A stretch of 64,000 nt of DNA, taken from NCBI GenBank assembly GCA_036927565.1, contig JAYESD010000001.1:271013560-271077559 (forward strand), written 5' to 3'. The DNA is from Tuctoria greenei (Eukaryota; Streptophyta; Magnoliopsida; Poales; Poaceae). Shown piece after piece: positions 1 to 9,994 of the stretch. The notes below the pieces were generated by a model. That model saw nothing but the letters and a program-made list of their open reading frames with translations. It was not told where the DNA came from and searched no databases. Each line of letters begins with the position of its first letter. The first letter of the stretch is position 1. Made by a program: the position numbers and the translations under genes.

Positions 1-39
1 ATATTAAGAACACATAAATAAAATAAAAAGGTACTTACC

Positions 40-1380
40 ATGCGTTTAGCCAAACGCAAGTAGCCGTCACCGCCATAGTTGTGCTTGCCCTCGGACCCCA
101 TGCGGCACTGTCTAGCCTTCGTGGACTTGTTGATAAAAGCGTCGCTAGCCCAGTACCGACAGAGAGCTAAGTACGCCTCGATGTTACCCTGTAACCAGGA
201 AATACTAACCTGCACATATTTCATTTTCATCAACGCGGTTAACATACGTAGATATTGTAAATATTTAACAATATTAAAAACTTACCTCTGTGTACTGCTC
301 CTCTGTCAAGTAGGAGTCCGAGTCCTTCCTAAAGACACCCCTTTGCTGCTCCTCCTCCTGCTCCCGAGGGTGCCGCTTGTAGTAAGCGTTGACGGCCTGA
401 ATCCGGGCGTATGACAACGCCGCCGTCGTGAGCTTCCGAGCGTTGTAATGGAACACGCGTCTCGCGTGGTCCTCCATGCCTGACTCCTCTACTTGGTACC
501 TCAACTTTAAGCAAACAAATATTTAAGTGATATGCAATTAAGAATTCAAAGGAGTTGAAAAAACGAAATAGTTAAACTTATCATAAAATCATGCCACACG
601 GCTCCCTGAACCGTGCCGTGCACCGGGTGAGAGACCCGAGCGTAGTCATCCCACGACAGGGCAGGAAAACCGTCAATTACACTGGGGTAGTGCAACTTGA
701 CGATAGCACTGAGGACACTGTTAACCTGCCTGTGGTGCTTCTCGGCCCCCGTGAACGAGAAGTCGTACCAACATCTACAAAATATATTAAATCATTAAGT
801 AAAGAAAAACAACATCTAATATTTAGTATACTATATACAGTTTTTATACCTGTCTCCAACGGGACGGATCGTGGTCCGCTGAGTAGTAACCGGAGGAGGA
901 GCCGCAAAGTGGGTCCTCCTCGTCCGTCGCCTCTGCTGCGACGCTGCCGCGTCCTGTGACCCTGAAGGCTCTGCGGACCCCCCGGAGCCTCCAGGAAGGC
1001 TAGTGGTAGAGGGCTGCCCAGGGAGGCTAGCGCTAGCCGGCTCCGAAGGGAGGCTAGCGCTAGAGGGCCCCCTAGCCTCTGAGTCGAGCTCCTGTAGCGG
1101 CCCCCTAGCCTCAGACTCTGACTCAGACTCAGAAGTCTCTGAGTCAGACTGCACAAAAGGAATGACTTTATTAATAATTAATAACAATTGCAATTTCGAA
1201 AATAACTTTATAGTAACTAAAGTTTACCTCTGTCTGCTGAAAGCACACGACAGCTGAGGGTGGAGCGTGTGCCAGAAAGAGCTCACGTCGACTAGAACGG
1301 AACGAGCTCCCTGAGCAAGGGTCTGCTGGCGGCTCAAACCCTCTCACTGGCTTCCCCTTCCCCTTCCCCTTTGACGACAT
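40..1380 (-). CDS. TNPA-type CACTA protein (Transposase_24-like), 5' exons, partial
   Basis: Second gene of the CACTA element, in known elements a DNA-binding partner of TNP2 acting on the terminal repeats. By eye it splices as exons 1380-1228 (ATG at 1380), 1148-850, 774-582, 504-286 and 209-40, and continues off the left edge. Donors at 1227, 849, 285 and 39 begin GTAAAC, GTATAA, GTAAGT and GTAAGT; acceptors end TGCAG, TGTAG, AAAG and TGCAG. Frames agree across junctions: exon 2 ends in a split Arg codon completed by exon 3, giving a WYDFSF block. Exon 1 is Lys/Gly-rich at its start, exon 2 is Ser/Glu- then Ala/Pro-rich, and exons 3-5 carry the conserved W-x-DF and ...RKLTTAALSYARIQAV... 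type blocks of the family. The exon 3 donor reads ATAAGT instead of GTAAGT, which would hinder splicing. No frame-internal stop is seen in these exons. Confidence 0.8.
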
Positions 1381-1458
1381 CCTATTGCAAGGAATAAATG
1401 ATTAATATACAAAGATAATATACAAAATTAATGTTAAATTAGTGAATAAAACGTTACT

Positions 1459-4400
1459 TCAAAATTCATCAACATCACGATCATGCACCCTACTCCTTAA
1501 ACCAGCCCATCGATCTTCTTGTTGCGCATATCGTTTTCGTTTGCGCAAATCAGCAGGTTCGACTATGTCATCGATATCTTCAGATTCTGATTCTGATTCT
1601 GTTTCCGCTTCCGTGCCAGCCTCGATATCTTGAGCGTCTCCAACTAAGTTATCGAGTCCTACACCGGGCTCGACTGAGAAGGAGTCTGGCAACTCTTCCT
1701 CTTGGTAGACACAATCAACCTCAGCTTCGTCGTGATAATCATCATCTCCTAGAGCGTATAACCGCTCACGAGGATTCACCTTATGTACCACCCACCAAGC
1801 TTTGAATTTATTGCATGGATAAGGTAGATAGTACACTTGCTCTACTTGGTGTGCAAGAACTAATGAATCGAATCCTTTCAACCGTTCCTTGTGTTTTACT
1901 TCGACCATGCCAAATTCGTTTACTCGAATTCCACGAATGGAATCAAACCATTCGCAGTCAAAGAATACCGCTCGAATTGGCTTGTTTGCGACAAAAGTGA
2001 ATTCAAGGATTTTTTTAATAATCCCGTAGTACTGCGTTTCATGATCTTGCGAATCGATTGCCCTCATCACAACTCCGGTATTACATGTTGCCGCGAGAGG
2101 ACGAAGAGATTCAAATTGAGTTGTACGGAATCGATAGCCGTTGACGTCATATCGACCATAGCTTCTAACATTAACCACTCCACGGGATAGTTGTCGCAAA
2201 TCTTCATGGACGTTGGCATCTTTTTGGCACTGTCCAAGATATGGAATTATTAGAAAACGTAAGCATTCTTAAGTTATAAGAAAACATTGTTAACATTGAT
2301 TAGTTATCGAGAAAACATTACATGATCTCGAAACCAGGAGAGAAAATTAGATCCCCCGTTTATTCCTTCCCGTCGAATATGTTCTATTTGCTTGCTCGTG
2401 GGTTGATGTCTATGTCTCCAATTTTGCTTGTCGAACATACTACACGACAAAGAGAACCTTTTAGAATACATGTGTCGGAAAATATGGTGAAAAGCATAAG
2501 TGTAGGAGAAACACTTACTTGAAATATTCATTCATTTCTTCCATATTAGCGTACATGTAGAAGAATGCAGCATGCCTTTCTTTTTCGCTAACATCATACG
2601 AAGTGTAACTACCAACAGTAGTGCCTCTTGTTGCAAAAATGGAGAGATCGCTACAAGGAGGTTGCTCATCTATATTGTATCGCATTACCGAAGTATTAAC
2701 ATTGTTTTCCTCTGCAAAGTAAACACTTGAGAAGTATCCTACTTCCTTAAGAGTAAAAGCTTCGACGATGCAACCTTCAACCCTTGCCCTGTTACCAACC
2801 ATTGGTTTCAGATATCTAAGTGATCTTTCAATATGATACATCCACCTATATTGCACGGGACCGCCCACTTTCGCTTCAAATAGAAGTTGAATTAAGAGAT
2901 GTTGCATTGGATTGAAAAATCCCGGAGGAAAATTTTTTTCCATCTTACACAAAAGTACCGGAACCTCCTTTTCCAATTTAGTCATCATCTCTGGCGTGAT
3001 TTCTTTAGCACAGAGTTGCCTATAGAAGTGGCTAAGCTCGGCTAACACCTTCCACACTGCATCGTCAAAATAGCCTCGAAACATAACAGGCAGAAGTCTT
3101 TCCATGATTATGTGACAATCATGACTCTTCAACCCAATGAGCTTTCCCGTTTTCACATTCACGGCTCGTCTCAGACTAGCTGCGTAACCATCTGGGAATT
3201 TCAACCTTTGCAACCATTCGAGAACTTCTTTTTTCTCTTTAGGTCGAAGACAGAAAGGAGCGCGTGGTTTACCACCATTTTCGGAGAGCTCAAGAGTTTG
3301 ACGGTTACAAAGCTCGGCAAGATCCTTTCGAGCCTTTAAATTGTCTTTTGTTTTGCCCGTCATGTCCATGCATGTGCTTATGATACATTCGGCCATGTTA
3401 CGCTCTTGATGCATAACATCAATGTTGTGCCTTAGAATCAACGACTTCACATACGGTAACTCCCAAAGTCCACATATGTGAGTCCAATTGTGTTTGTCTC
3501 CGTAACCTTCGAAATATCCAGGACGACCTTCATCTGGCACCAATTTGTCCAACATATCTGATATTTCTGACCCGTCAAGACGTTTCGGTGGTCCTTTAGT
3601 GACAACGGTGTTCTTTCTGAAGACATTCCTCTGTTGTCTAAACAAGTGATTCGGAGGTAGCCAACATCTATGAGAATCGAAGTAAGATATCTTGCCTCCA
3701 TGGGTAAGTCGAAAGCAATCGGTGTCCGAGGCACATATCGGACACGTCAACCGACCATGAGTGCTCCATCCAGAAAACATGCCGTATGCCGGAAAATCAT
3801 GAACGGACCACAAATAAGCAACTCGGAGGTTGAATTTCTGTTTCTTGTAACAGTCGTACGCTTCGACTCCTGTCCACAACATTTTCAACTCTTCGATCAA
3901 CGGTTTCAACATCACGTTGATACGTGACCCAGGATGATCTGGCCCAGGTACAATGAGGCTAAGAAACATAAACTCATTCTTCATGCAAAAGGTCGGCGGA
4001 AGATTGTACGGAATGACAAAGACGGGCCAACAGGAGTATGGTGCGGCGTTTGTGCTGAACGGTGTGAACCCATCTGTCGCCAACCCGATGCGAACATTTC
4101 TCGCTTCACGAGCGAATTCTGGGTCGAACCGGTCCAGAGCCTTCCATGCCTCACCATCGGACGGGTGCGTCATGACTCCATTGTTCTCACGCTCACCTTC
4201 TTTGTGCCATCTCATGTGTCTGGCTGTTTTTTTGAAAGGAACAGCCGCTTCAACCTCGGTGTCACAGGTAAGTAACGAAGCTGCTTACGTGCGACTTCCT
4301 TCGTCACTGTATTACCATCGTTATTAACAACTTCGACAAACCTCGGTTGACCACATTTCAAACATTTGTTCTCATTGGCATGCTCTCTCCAGAAAAGCAT

Positions 4401-5036
4401 GCAGTTGTCCGGACACACATCAATCTTTTCGTGCTTCATCCCGAGACCAGAAAGAATTTTCTTCGAGTTGTACATATCCTTAGGCACTTTGTTGGGTTGT
4501 GGAAGAGCATCTTTGAACAAATCGATGAGCATGTTGTAACAATTGTTAGAAAAGAAGAACTTAGACTTAATTGCCATAAGTCTAGTCACAAAATTGAGGA
4601 TTGACATTTTAGTGTGTTCATGCAGAGCCTCTTCTGAATCTTTGAGACGTTTGAAGAACTCTTTAACCTCTGCTGTTTGAGTATCTTCTGTAAGCTCTGG
4701 TCGTATAGCTTCCAGCATCTCATCCATCATATCAACCTCTTGAGCATCATCATTGTCAGCTTCCACTTCTTGTACAGCTTGAGAAGCTGTCTCGCCGTGG
4801 AAGTTCCACAACTCATAATGTGACACGTAACCGTTTCGACACAAGTGCAACGTAAGTTCCACTTTGTCCAAAAACGTTCCGTTTCGGCATTTCGTACATG
4901 GGCACCGCGCCTTATCGCTATTTTACAACGAAAAAGCTCGTTCCACAAAAGCTTCTGTCTTGGCGTACCACTCATCTGAGTGACCACCAGTTCTGCTCTT
5001 CCAACCAGTGTACATCCAACTACGGTCTTCGCCCAT
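1459..5036 (-). pseudogene. TNP2-type CACTA transposase gene, broken
   Basis: Catalytic transposase of the CACTA element. The ATG at 5036 opens a transposase-associated domain (DRSWMY, then the CPCTKC zinc-like motif near residue 49), followed by the large TNP2 domain (CPICASDTDCFRLTHGGK and the SHD region), a DUF4218 block (about 3400-2650) and, in the last exon, a DUF4216 block (about 2170-1800) with an acidic tail rich in Glu/Ser. Splicing by eye: exon 1 5036-2519 (donor GTAAGTG), exon 2 2439-2322 (donor GTAATG), exon 3 2229-1459; reading frames match at both joins. Two lesions: an in-frame TAA at 4923-4925 and a one-base frame change at the A7 run (T7 on plus, 4225-4231), where the frame moves from the N-terminal part to the TNP2 core. 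So it is a recently dead copy or relies on another source of transposase. It ends 79 bp before the next gene. Confidence 0.88.
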
Positions 5037-5139
5037 GTTTGACTCTGCAGTTTAACGCGAAAGAAATTGTCGTTAATGTATTGTTATGTTATGTGTCACG
5101 GCCCTACAACCTAGGCAGATAGATCCTAAACCCACCCAA

Positions 5140-5331
5140 GAGTGACCGAGCAGAGCGTGCTCATGACGAGACGCGTGATCCGGATTCGAATGAAATTTCG
5201 GCAGCATAACCCCGCTGTTATCCACTGCACGCCCAAAAATGGTGCAGCAGAGAACAACAGGGTTACGCCACCGAAATCTCGTCCAAATCCGGACCCGCGT
5301 CTCGTCACAAGCCACGCCCCCTCGGTCACTC
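5140..5331. repeat. Long imperfect inverted repeat (foldback), arms ~80 bp
   Basis: The left arm begins GAGTGACCGAG (5140) and the right arm ends CTCGGTCACTC (5331). Inward the arms keep pairing: GACGAGACGCG against CGCGTCTCGTC, then TCCGGATT against AATCCGGA, then AAATTTCGG against CCGAAATCT, then TAACCC against GGGTTA. The loop is roughly 5222-5250. The total is 192 bp. It lies upstream of the transposase ATG, so a transcript would fold into a long hairpin. Confidence 0.8.
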
Positions 5332-5364
5332 CGAGGCTGTCCAAAAAGGGACAATTCCGAACCT

Positions 5365-5399
5365 GCACGTCTCACATGCCAATGGCATGTGAGACGTGC
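5365..5399. repeat. Perfect 16-bp palindrome with 3-bp loop
   Basis: GCACGTCTCACATGCC, then AAT, then its exact reverse complement. It sits 34 bp to the right of the long foldback. Such a stem is very stable in RNA or cruciform DNA. Confidence 0.9.
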
Positions 5400-5559
5400 C
5401 GATCCGAAACGGGTAACACATTGCTATAGGTTACGTTGCTCATTTTCATTTTGAGGTCATTTAAGAGAGAGGAAAGAACTAGAGAAAGACTGAGAGGAAA
5501 GTTGGTCTTAGAGAAGGAGGCGGAGGACTAAGCCATCGGGGGAGGCGGAGGACTGAGGC

Positions 5560-5870
5560 GAGTGAGCCGTCAGATAATATCCGACGGTCCACACTTCAGA
5601 TCGGCCACATAAAAGTCCTCCCCGACCTAACCCTACTCATTTTCCTTTCTCTTCTCCACGATTCCATCGCTCCAGAGTCCAGATACGGCAGCCGCGACGA
5701 TCCCCTTCTCCTCTCCTCGATACCCCTACTCCAGCGACGGTCCTCCAGGTGCTTGCCATCCTCACCGTCGTCGTTCGCATACTTTACCTTACCACTAAAT
5801 GGGCCTTGTCGGGCCTTGTCAAGCCTGTCCGAAGCCCATTTATGTATATATAGTACTAGAACACTCAAGC
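5560..5870 (-). promoter_or_regulatory. Candidate promoter of the CACTA genes
   Basis: On the minus strand a TATATATA box lies at 5852-5845, about 0.8 kb upstream of the transposase ATG. Nearby are GGCCCA/TGGGCT-type motifs (5800-5840, two copies of GGGCCTTGTC) and CCTAACCCTA, motifs common in plant promoters. This could be the native transposase promoter or captured host promoter sequence; no expression evidence is available. Confidence 0.4.
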
Positions 5871-6243
5871 AATCAAAATTAAAATTGTAACCATAATTTA
5901 AGCAATTTAAGCATAATTAAACATAATTAAATACACCACCTAAGTATAATTAAGCAAATTAAGCAAAAATAAGGAAATTAAGCATAATTATGCATAATTA
6001 AGCAAATTAATCATAATAAAATAAACCACTTAAGCATATTTAAGCAAATTAAGCAAAAATAAGGAAATTAAGCATAATTATGCATAACTAAGCAAATTAA
6101 TCATAATAAAATAAACCACTAATGCATATTTAAGCAAATTAAGGAAAAATAAGGAAATTAAGCATAATGAAGCAAATTAATCATAATAAAATAAACCACT
6201 CATGCATATTTAAGTAAATTAAGCAAAAATAAGCAAATTAAGC
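5871..6243. repeat. AT-rich minisatellite, 80-90 bp units
   Basis: The marker ATAAACCACT recurs at 6021, 6111 and 6191, and a variant ACACCACCT near 5934, each followed by TTAAGCAAATTAAG-type sequence. This gives three to four diverged tandem units inside the CACTA control region. No coding content. Confidence 0.8.
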
Positions 6244-7145
6244 TCCGGGGCCGGCCGGGAATGGCGGGGCGGCGCTCCGGGTCCGGGCCGGCGGTCAGGG
6301 AGGGTGAGGGGGAGGGGGTCGGGGAGGGTTGGGGAGGGGAGGGGAAGGGGGGCGGCACTCGCCGTGGAGGGGAGGGGGAGGGGGAGGCAGCGGTGCGGTG
6401 GTGGCGTCGGCCGGGAAGGGCTGCAAGATATCTATGTCATGTCATCTAGTCGTCTACGTTGCTGAGGGAGACGATCGGCGCCGGGCCGGCGGTCAGGAAG
6501 GGTGAGGGCCAGGGGAGGGGGGTCGGGGAGGGGAGGGGAAGGGGCCGGGGCGGCGCTCGCCATGGAGGGGAGGGGGAGGGGGAGGGGGAGGCGGCGGTGC
6601 CGTCGGCCGGGAAGCCGTGGCGGCGCTCCTCGGGGTCGGGCCGCCGGCGGTGAGGGCCGGGGGAGCTAGGGGGAGGGGGTCGGGGAGGAGGGGAGGCCGG
6701 GTCGGGGAGCTAGGGGAGGAGGGGACGGTCGGGGAGTAGGGGAGGGGAAGAGGCCGGGGCGGGGCGACGCTCGCCGTGGATGGGAGCCGGCGGTGGCGTC
6801 GGCCGGGAAGGCGGCGGTGGCGTCGGCCGGGAAGCGGCGGCGGTTGTCCTCGGGGCCGGGCCGCCGGCGGTTAGGGAGGGGAGGAGGGGAGGAGGGGAGG
6901 GGAGGAGGGGAAGGGGCCGGGGCGGGGCGGCGCTCGCCGTGGAGAGGAGCCAGCAGTGGCGTCGGCCGGGAAGGCGGCGGTGGCGTTGGCCGGGAATCGG
7001 CGGCGGTGGCGCTCGGGGCCGGGCAGCCGGCGGTTAGGGAGGGGAGGAGGGGAGGAGGGGAGGGGAGGAGGGGAAGGGGCCGGGGCGGGGCGGCGCTCGC
7101 CGTGGAGGGGAGCCGACGGTCGCGTCGGCCGGCAAGACGGCCGTG
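6244..7145. repeat. G-rich minisatellite block in CACTA element
   Basis: The plus strand is dominated by GGGAGGGGAGGAGGGG and GGCGTCGGCCGGGAAG motifs. The best tandem pair is about 6865-7030 and 7030-7130; more diverged copies start near 6244 and 6480. Open frames here (both strands, Gly/Arg- or Pro/Ala-rich) are artefacts of composition. Many G-runs of three or more within short spacing make G-quadruplex formation plausible. Confidence 0.8.
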
Positions 7146-7345
7146 CATATTTAAGCAAATAATCAATCAAACAATTAAGCAATTAAATAATTTCAGCATA
7201 ATTTAATAAACAATTAAGGAATTTCAGCAAATTTAAATTAAGCAATTAAACAATTTCAGCAAACAATTAAGCAATTAAACAATTAAGCAATCAAACAATT
7301 AATCAATCAAACAATTAAGAATTTAAACAATTAATCAATTAAATT
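7146..7345. repeat. AT-rich AAGCAATTAAACAATT repeats
   Basis: Short degenerate direct repeats of CAATTAAGCAATTAAACAATTTCAGC type. They separate two G-rich blocks of the CACTA control region. No coding content. Confidence 0.65.
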
Positions 7346-7700
7346 GGGGAGGAGGAGGGGGAGAGAAGGGGCTCGGGATGGGAGGGGAGGGGAAGGGGGG
7401 GCGCTCGGCCGTGGAGGGGAGGTCGACGGGGAGGGCGGCGTCGGGATGGGGAGGTGGACGGCGGCGGCAGGGCGGCGGCGGCCCGTGGGGTGGGGGGGTC
7501 GGGGAGGAGAGGAGGGAGGGGAGAGGAGGGATTACCTTGCTTGTGGCGGCCGGGCGGCGACGGCGACGGCGGGGCGGCCGGGCGGCGTCGGGCGGCCGGG
7601 CGGCGACGGCGGGGCGGCGACGGGGCGGCGGCGGCTCGGGTCGTCGGCGTCGGTTGGGAAAAGGAGAGCGCGCGTGAAATGAGAGCGCGCACCGCTCGCG
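7346..7700. repeat. Second G-rich block of CACTA control region
   Basis: GGGGAGG and GGGCGGC runs including several GGCGGCCGGGCGGCGACGG units (about 7545-7630). It is composition-driven; open frames are not credible genes. It lies directly inside the terminal repeat array. Confidence 0.65.
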
Positions 7701-7959
7701 CGGTTAGGTTAAACAACTACTTACGTCGGCCCGACTTACTTACGTCGGCCAACGTCAGGGCCGACGTAAGTTAGGCTTAACTTACGTCGGCCAATTAACT
7801 TACGTCGGCTATGGGCCGAGGCCGACGTGGGTAATTTTTATTACTGTCGGTCCATATACTTACGTCGGTCTGCCGACGTAATTTATTTAACTTACGTCGG
7901 CTACCAGGGACCGACGTAAGTTGCTCTGGCCGACGTAAGTGATCGATATTCCTGTAGTG
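7701..7959. repeat. CACTA 5' terminus: subterminal repeats and terminal inverted repeat
   Basis: About ten copies of (A)CTTACGTCGGC in both orientations, with variants, fill this stretch; the last one abuts the terminus (CACTACAGG on minus, 7959-7951). In En/Spm such repeats bind TNPA and set the ends of the element; here that role is inferred from family knowledge. Confidence 0.9.
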
Positions 7960-8469
7960 CAAATCCTAAGAAGAATAGTAGATCTGCTAGACGCCGCTGT
8001 AATAGGCGGAAAAATAAGAAGTTCTCAAAGACAATGAAAAAGGATAGTACTCCCTTCAAAGGGAAAAATGTGCAGTGTAAAGCACATGACACTTATAAGC
8101 ATACTACTGACAAGTGTCACTCCAAAACACCTTGTAGCCTTATACCAGAAATCACTGGGAAAAGACAAGAAAACTTAAGAATCGGGAAATGAGTATGAAA
8201 CTCATTTTAGTAACAAAGCCAACATTTGAAGACGGTTGTTCAAGTAAGGATGTTGAAAATCCAAGTAACAACGAGCTAATATTATGTGTTGATGACTACA
8301 TGGACATGAACAAGCTATGGTTGAATACAAAACGAAAGACACGTTCGGCGATCTCATATAGATCGCTTACCATAGAAATTTGTAAATACAATAGTCTATG
8401 TAATAAAGTGTGTTGTAATGAAAGATAATTGTTATTTTGTATTAGAGTTTTTTAATACTCTAATTATAT
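7960..8469. other. Unassigned segment between CACTA and element C, with a gag-like fragment
   Basis: This is the DNA into which both neighbours inserted, or the remains of it. A plus frame runs open from 7962 to a TGA at 8190-8192 (76 codons), Lys/Arg-rich and ending in a C-x2-H-x5-H-x4-C arrangement (near 8070-8115) that resembles the Cys/His element of gypsy Gag proteins. A second frame starts with an ATG at 8189, overlapping that stop by ATGA, and runs to 8428 (79 codons); I do not recognise it. The part 8429-8469 is AT-rich. It may be a fragment of another, older retroelement; confidence is low. Confidence 0.35.
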
Positions 8470-9492
8470 TGTCGAGGTGTCTAAACTGAAACCTCCCCCG
8501 GACCTACTCGGGAGCGGTTCGCGGAGGTTCGATGTGTTGTCGGGGGGCTAGTCCTAGCAAGATCAAGCTCAGAGAATGATGAATGCGAGGGATTTACGTA
8601 GTTCGGGCCGCCTGGGCGTAATACCCTACTCCACAGTGGTTTGTGTGTTGTATTGCTTGAGCCTGAGAGAGCTCTGGGTCTGAGTGAACGTGTCTTAGTC
8701 GGTTGCTTCTCGGTCCTTTTATAGTCTAAGGTCGAGCAGCTTACAAGTGGGACCCGGGACCCGACATGTGGCCCTGGGTGTACCAAATCCCTCCTAAGAT
8801 TTGGGAGTAAATGCTATCCCCTGACAATAGCTTAAATGTGCCGCCTCGCCATGCCTTGCTGCAGAGCTACACATAGCCCCTCATCATGGCAGGCGGTGTC
8901 CCATCCGTCTTGTCGCAACCTCTCATTCGCCCGTCGTACATAGTAGTTCGGCGCCAGCCTGTTACCGATGGGCTTGGTACAAGACTTTTGACTTATGAGT
9001 GTGAGCTCCTGCTTACCTGGGGAACATGCGCGTCTTTTCCGTTTAGGTGCACTGGGCTCGTCCCACTTTATTGCCACTATCGCACGATGAGCTAGGTGCG
9101 GTGCTGCTTGCCACGTGGCGAGTCTGGTCCTTTCCTCTGCCGTGTGGTCGGGCCCGGAGCTTCCGGACATGTGGCTGCACCGAACCTTCTTCCTATAGGG
9201 AGGCAGGTCCGGGGCTGCCGACCTGATGAGCATGCCGGACCTCTCCTTGGCGGGGAGGTAGACCCAGACCTGCAGGACACGTGGCAGCGCCGGACCTCCC
9301 TTCCATGAGGGAGATGCACCTGGAGCTGTAGGACACGTGGCTGCATCAGGCCTTCCCTCAGTGGAGAGGCTCGGCTATGCTACACGCCACGTGGCACCCT
9401 AGGACCACGTCGGGTTCTGCCCCCATGGGCGGTGGGACCCAGCGTGCCTCCTTTCTTGTATCTAGGGGTACCCGGTTTGCCAGGTACTGACA
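8470..9492 (-). repeat. 3' LTR of element C
   Basis: On the minus strand it starts TGTCAGTACC (9492) and ends ...CACCTCGACA (8470), a 1023-bp LTR with TG...CA ends. A TATA-type TATAAAAGG lies near 8717 (minus). Four CACGTG palindromes at 9112, 9278, 9334 and 9388 sit in U3. It resembles the LTRs of element D in its GTAATACCCTAC block. Confidence 0.85.
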
Positions 9493-9994
9493 GTGGCCCC
9501 CGGGCCCATCTCAGGGAGGAACTTCCTTGGTTAAGTGGTTATACCTGAGGTGGGGCCATTTCAAATCCTTGTGTCGCGACTTTAAGGGCTTCCCTTCAAT
9601 ACGGCAGATAAAATCTTTGTTTGCGGATATCGCGCCATCAACGGCAGTTGGTTCCCGATATGAATTTTGTTTTGGTTCCGCGCGCCCATTATGTCAGCGC
9701 CTTTAGTTTTTAACTCCCGCCTACAAGAGCAGCTGCCTCGAGGCGGCTACTCGGCATTCCCGCCGAATCAGACTCCGACCCACCAGTCATAGTGCGAGTA
9801 GCTCCAGTATCATGGTGCATGTGGTTTCCACTTAAACGCTGGGGATATATACTTAAGAAGGGGACTAGCACAGGTCACATGCTCTTCACGCCTCCACGCG
9901 CACCCGCGCTTAAGACCTTACCACCTTCTCGCATCCTTCAGCATTGAGCCCTAGCCCTCACACAGCCATCCTTTCCCTACTCCATCTTGTTGCC
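9493..9994. promoter_or_regulatory. Polypurine tract of C and promoter-like region of its antisense gene
   Basis: Next to the LTR, minus-strand ATGGGCCCGGGGGCCAC (9509-9493) is the expected polypurine tract. On the plus strand a TATATA motif at 9845-9851, followed by ACTTAAGAAGGGG, lies about 150 bp before the ATG of the antisense gene at 9995. Element B keeps the ACTTAAGAGGG part at the same place, which hints at a conserved internal promoter. No other coding content. Confidence 0.55.

Larger units (their letters stand above)
5037..5559 (-). other. Presumed 5' leader of the CACTA transposase gene with foldbacks
   Basis: No convincing coding sequence. Reading frames exist in several directions here, but they arise because the sequence is a foldback and mirror each other. 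The stretch holds the long imperfect inverted repeat and the short perfect palindrome listed separately, then purine-rich sequence (AGAGAGAGGAAAG type, 5460-5540). Its place between the putative TATA box near 5850 and the ATG at 5036 suggests transcribed leader, possibly with an intron; that is inference. Confidence 0.5.
1..7959 (-). mobile_element. CACTA (En/Spm-like) DNA transposon, 5' part
   Basis: The right terminus reads, on the minus strand, CACTACAGG followed by repeated ACTTACGTCGGC motifs, the hallmark end of CACTA elements; it is at 7951-7959. The base triplet just outside is CAA (7960-7962), which would be the 3-bp target duplication. The element is read leftward: control region with repeats (5040-7959), TNP2-type transposase (5036-1459), TNPA-type gene (1380 to beyond base 1). 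The other end is outside the window, so total length and the matching CAA cannot be checked. Coding damage in TNP2 suggests the copy is not autonomous now. The family assignment is firm from terminus plus both gene types; the subfamily is not known. Confidence 0.93.

Noticed and set aside
5073..5454. Mirror-image open frames on both strands
   Set aside because: They are produced by the long foldback; each reads the opposite arm, so they do not support a gene.
5560..5870. Captured host gene fragment (Pack-CACTA) suggested by promoter-like motifs
   Set aside because: No recognisable exon; a native transposase promoter explains it as well. Kept only as a candidate promoter.
6261..7206. Several overlapping open frames on both strands (Gly/Arg-rich or Pro/Ala-rich)
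   Set aside because: They follow from a G-rich tandem repeat with few stop codons; frames are mirrored on the other strand and no family motif is present.
7339..7774. Open frames in the second G-rich block
   Set aside because: Composition artefact next to the CACTA end; no conserved domain.
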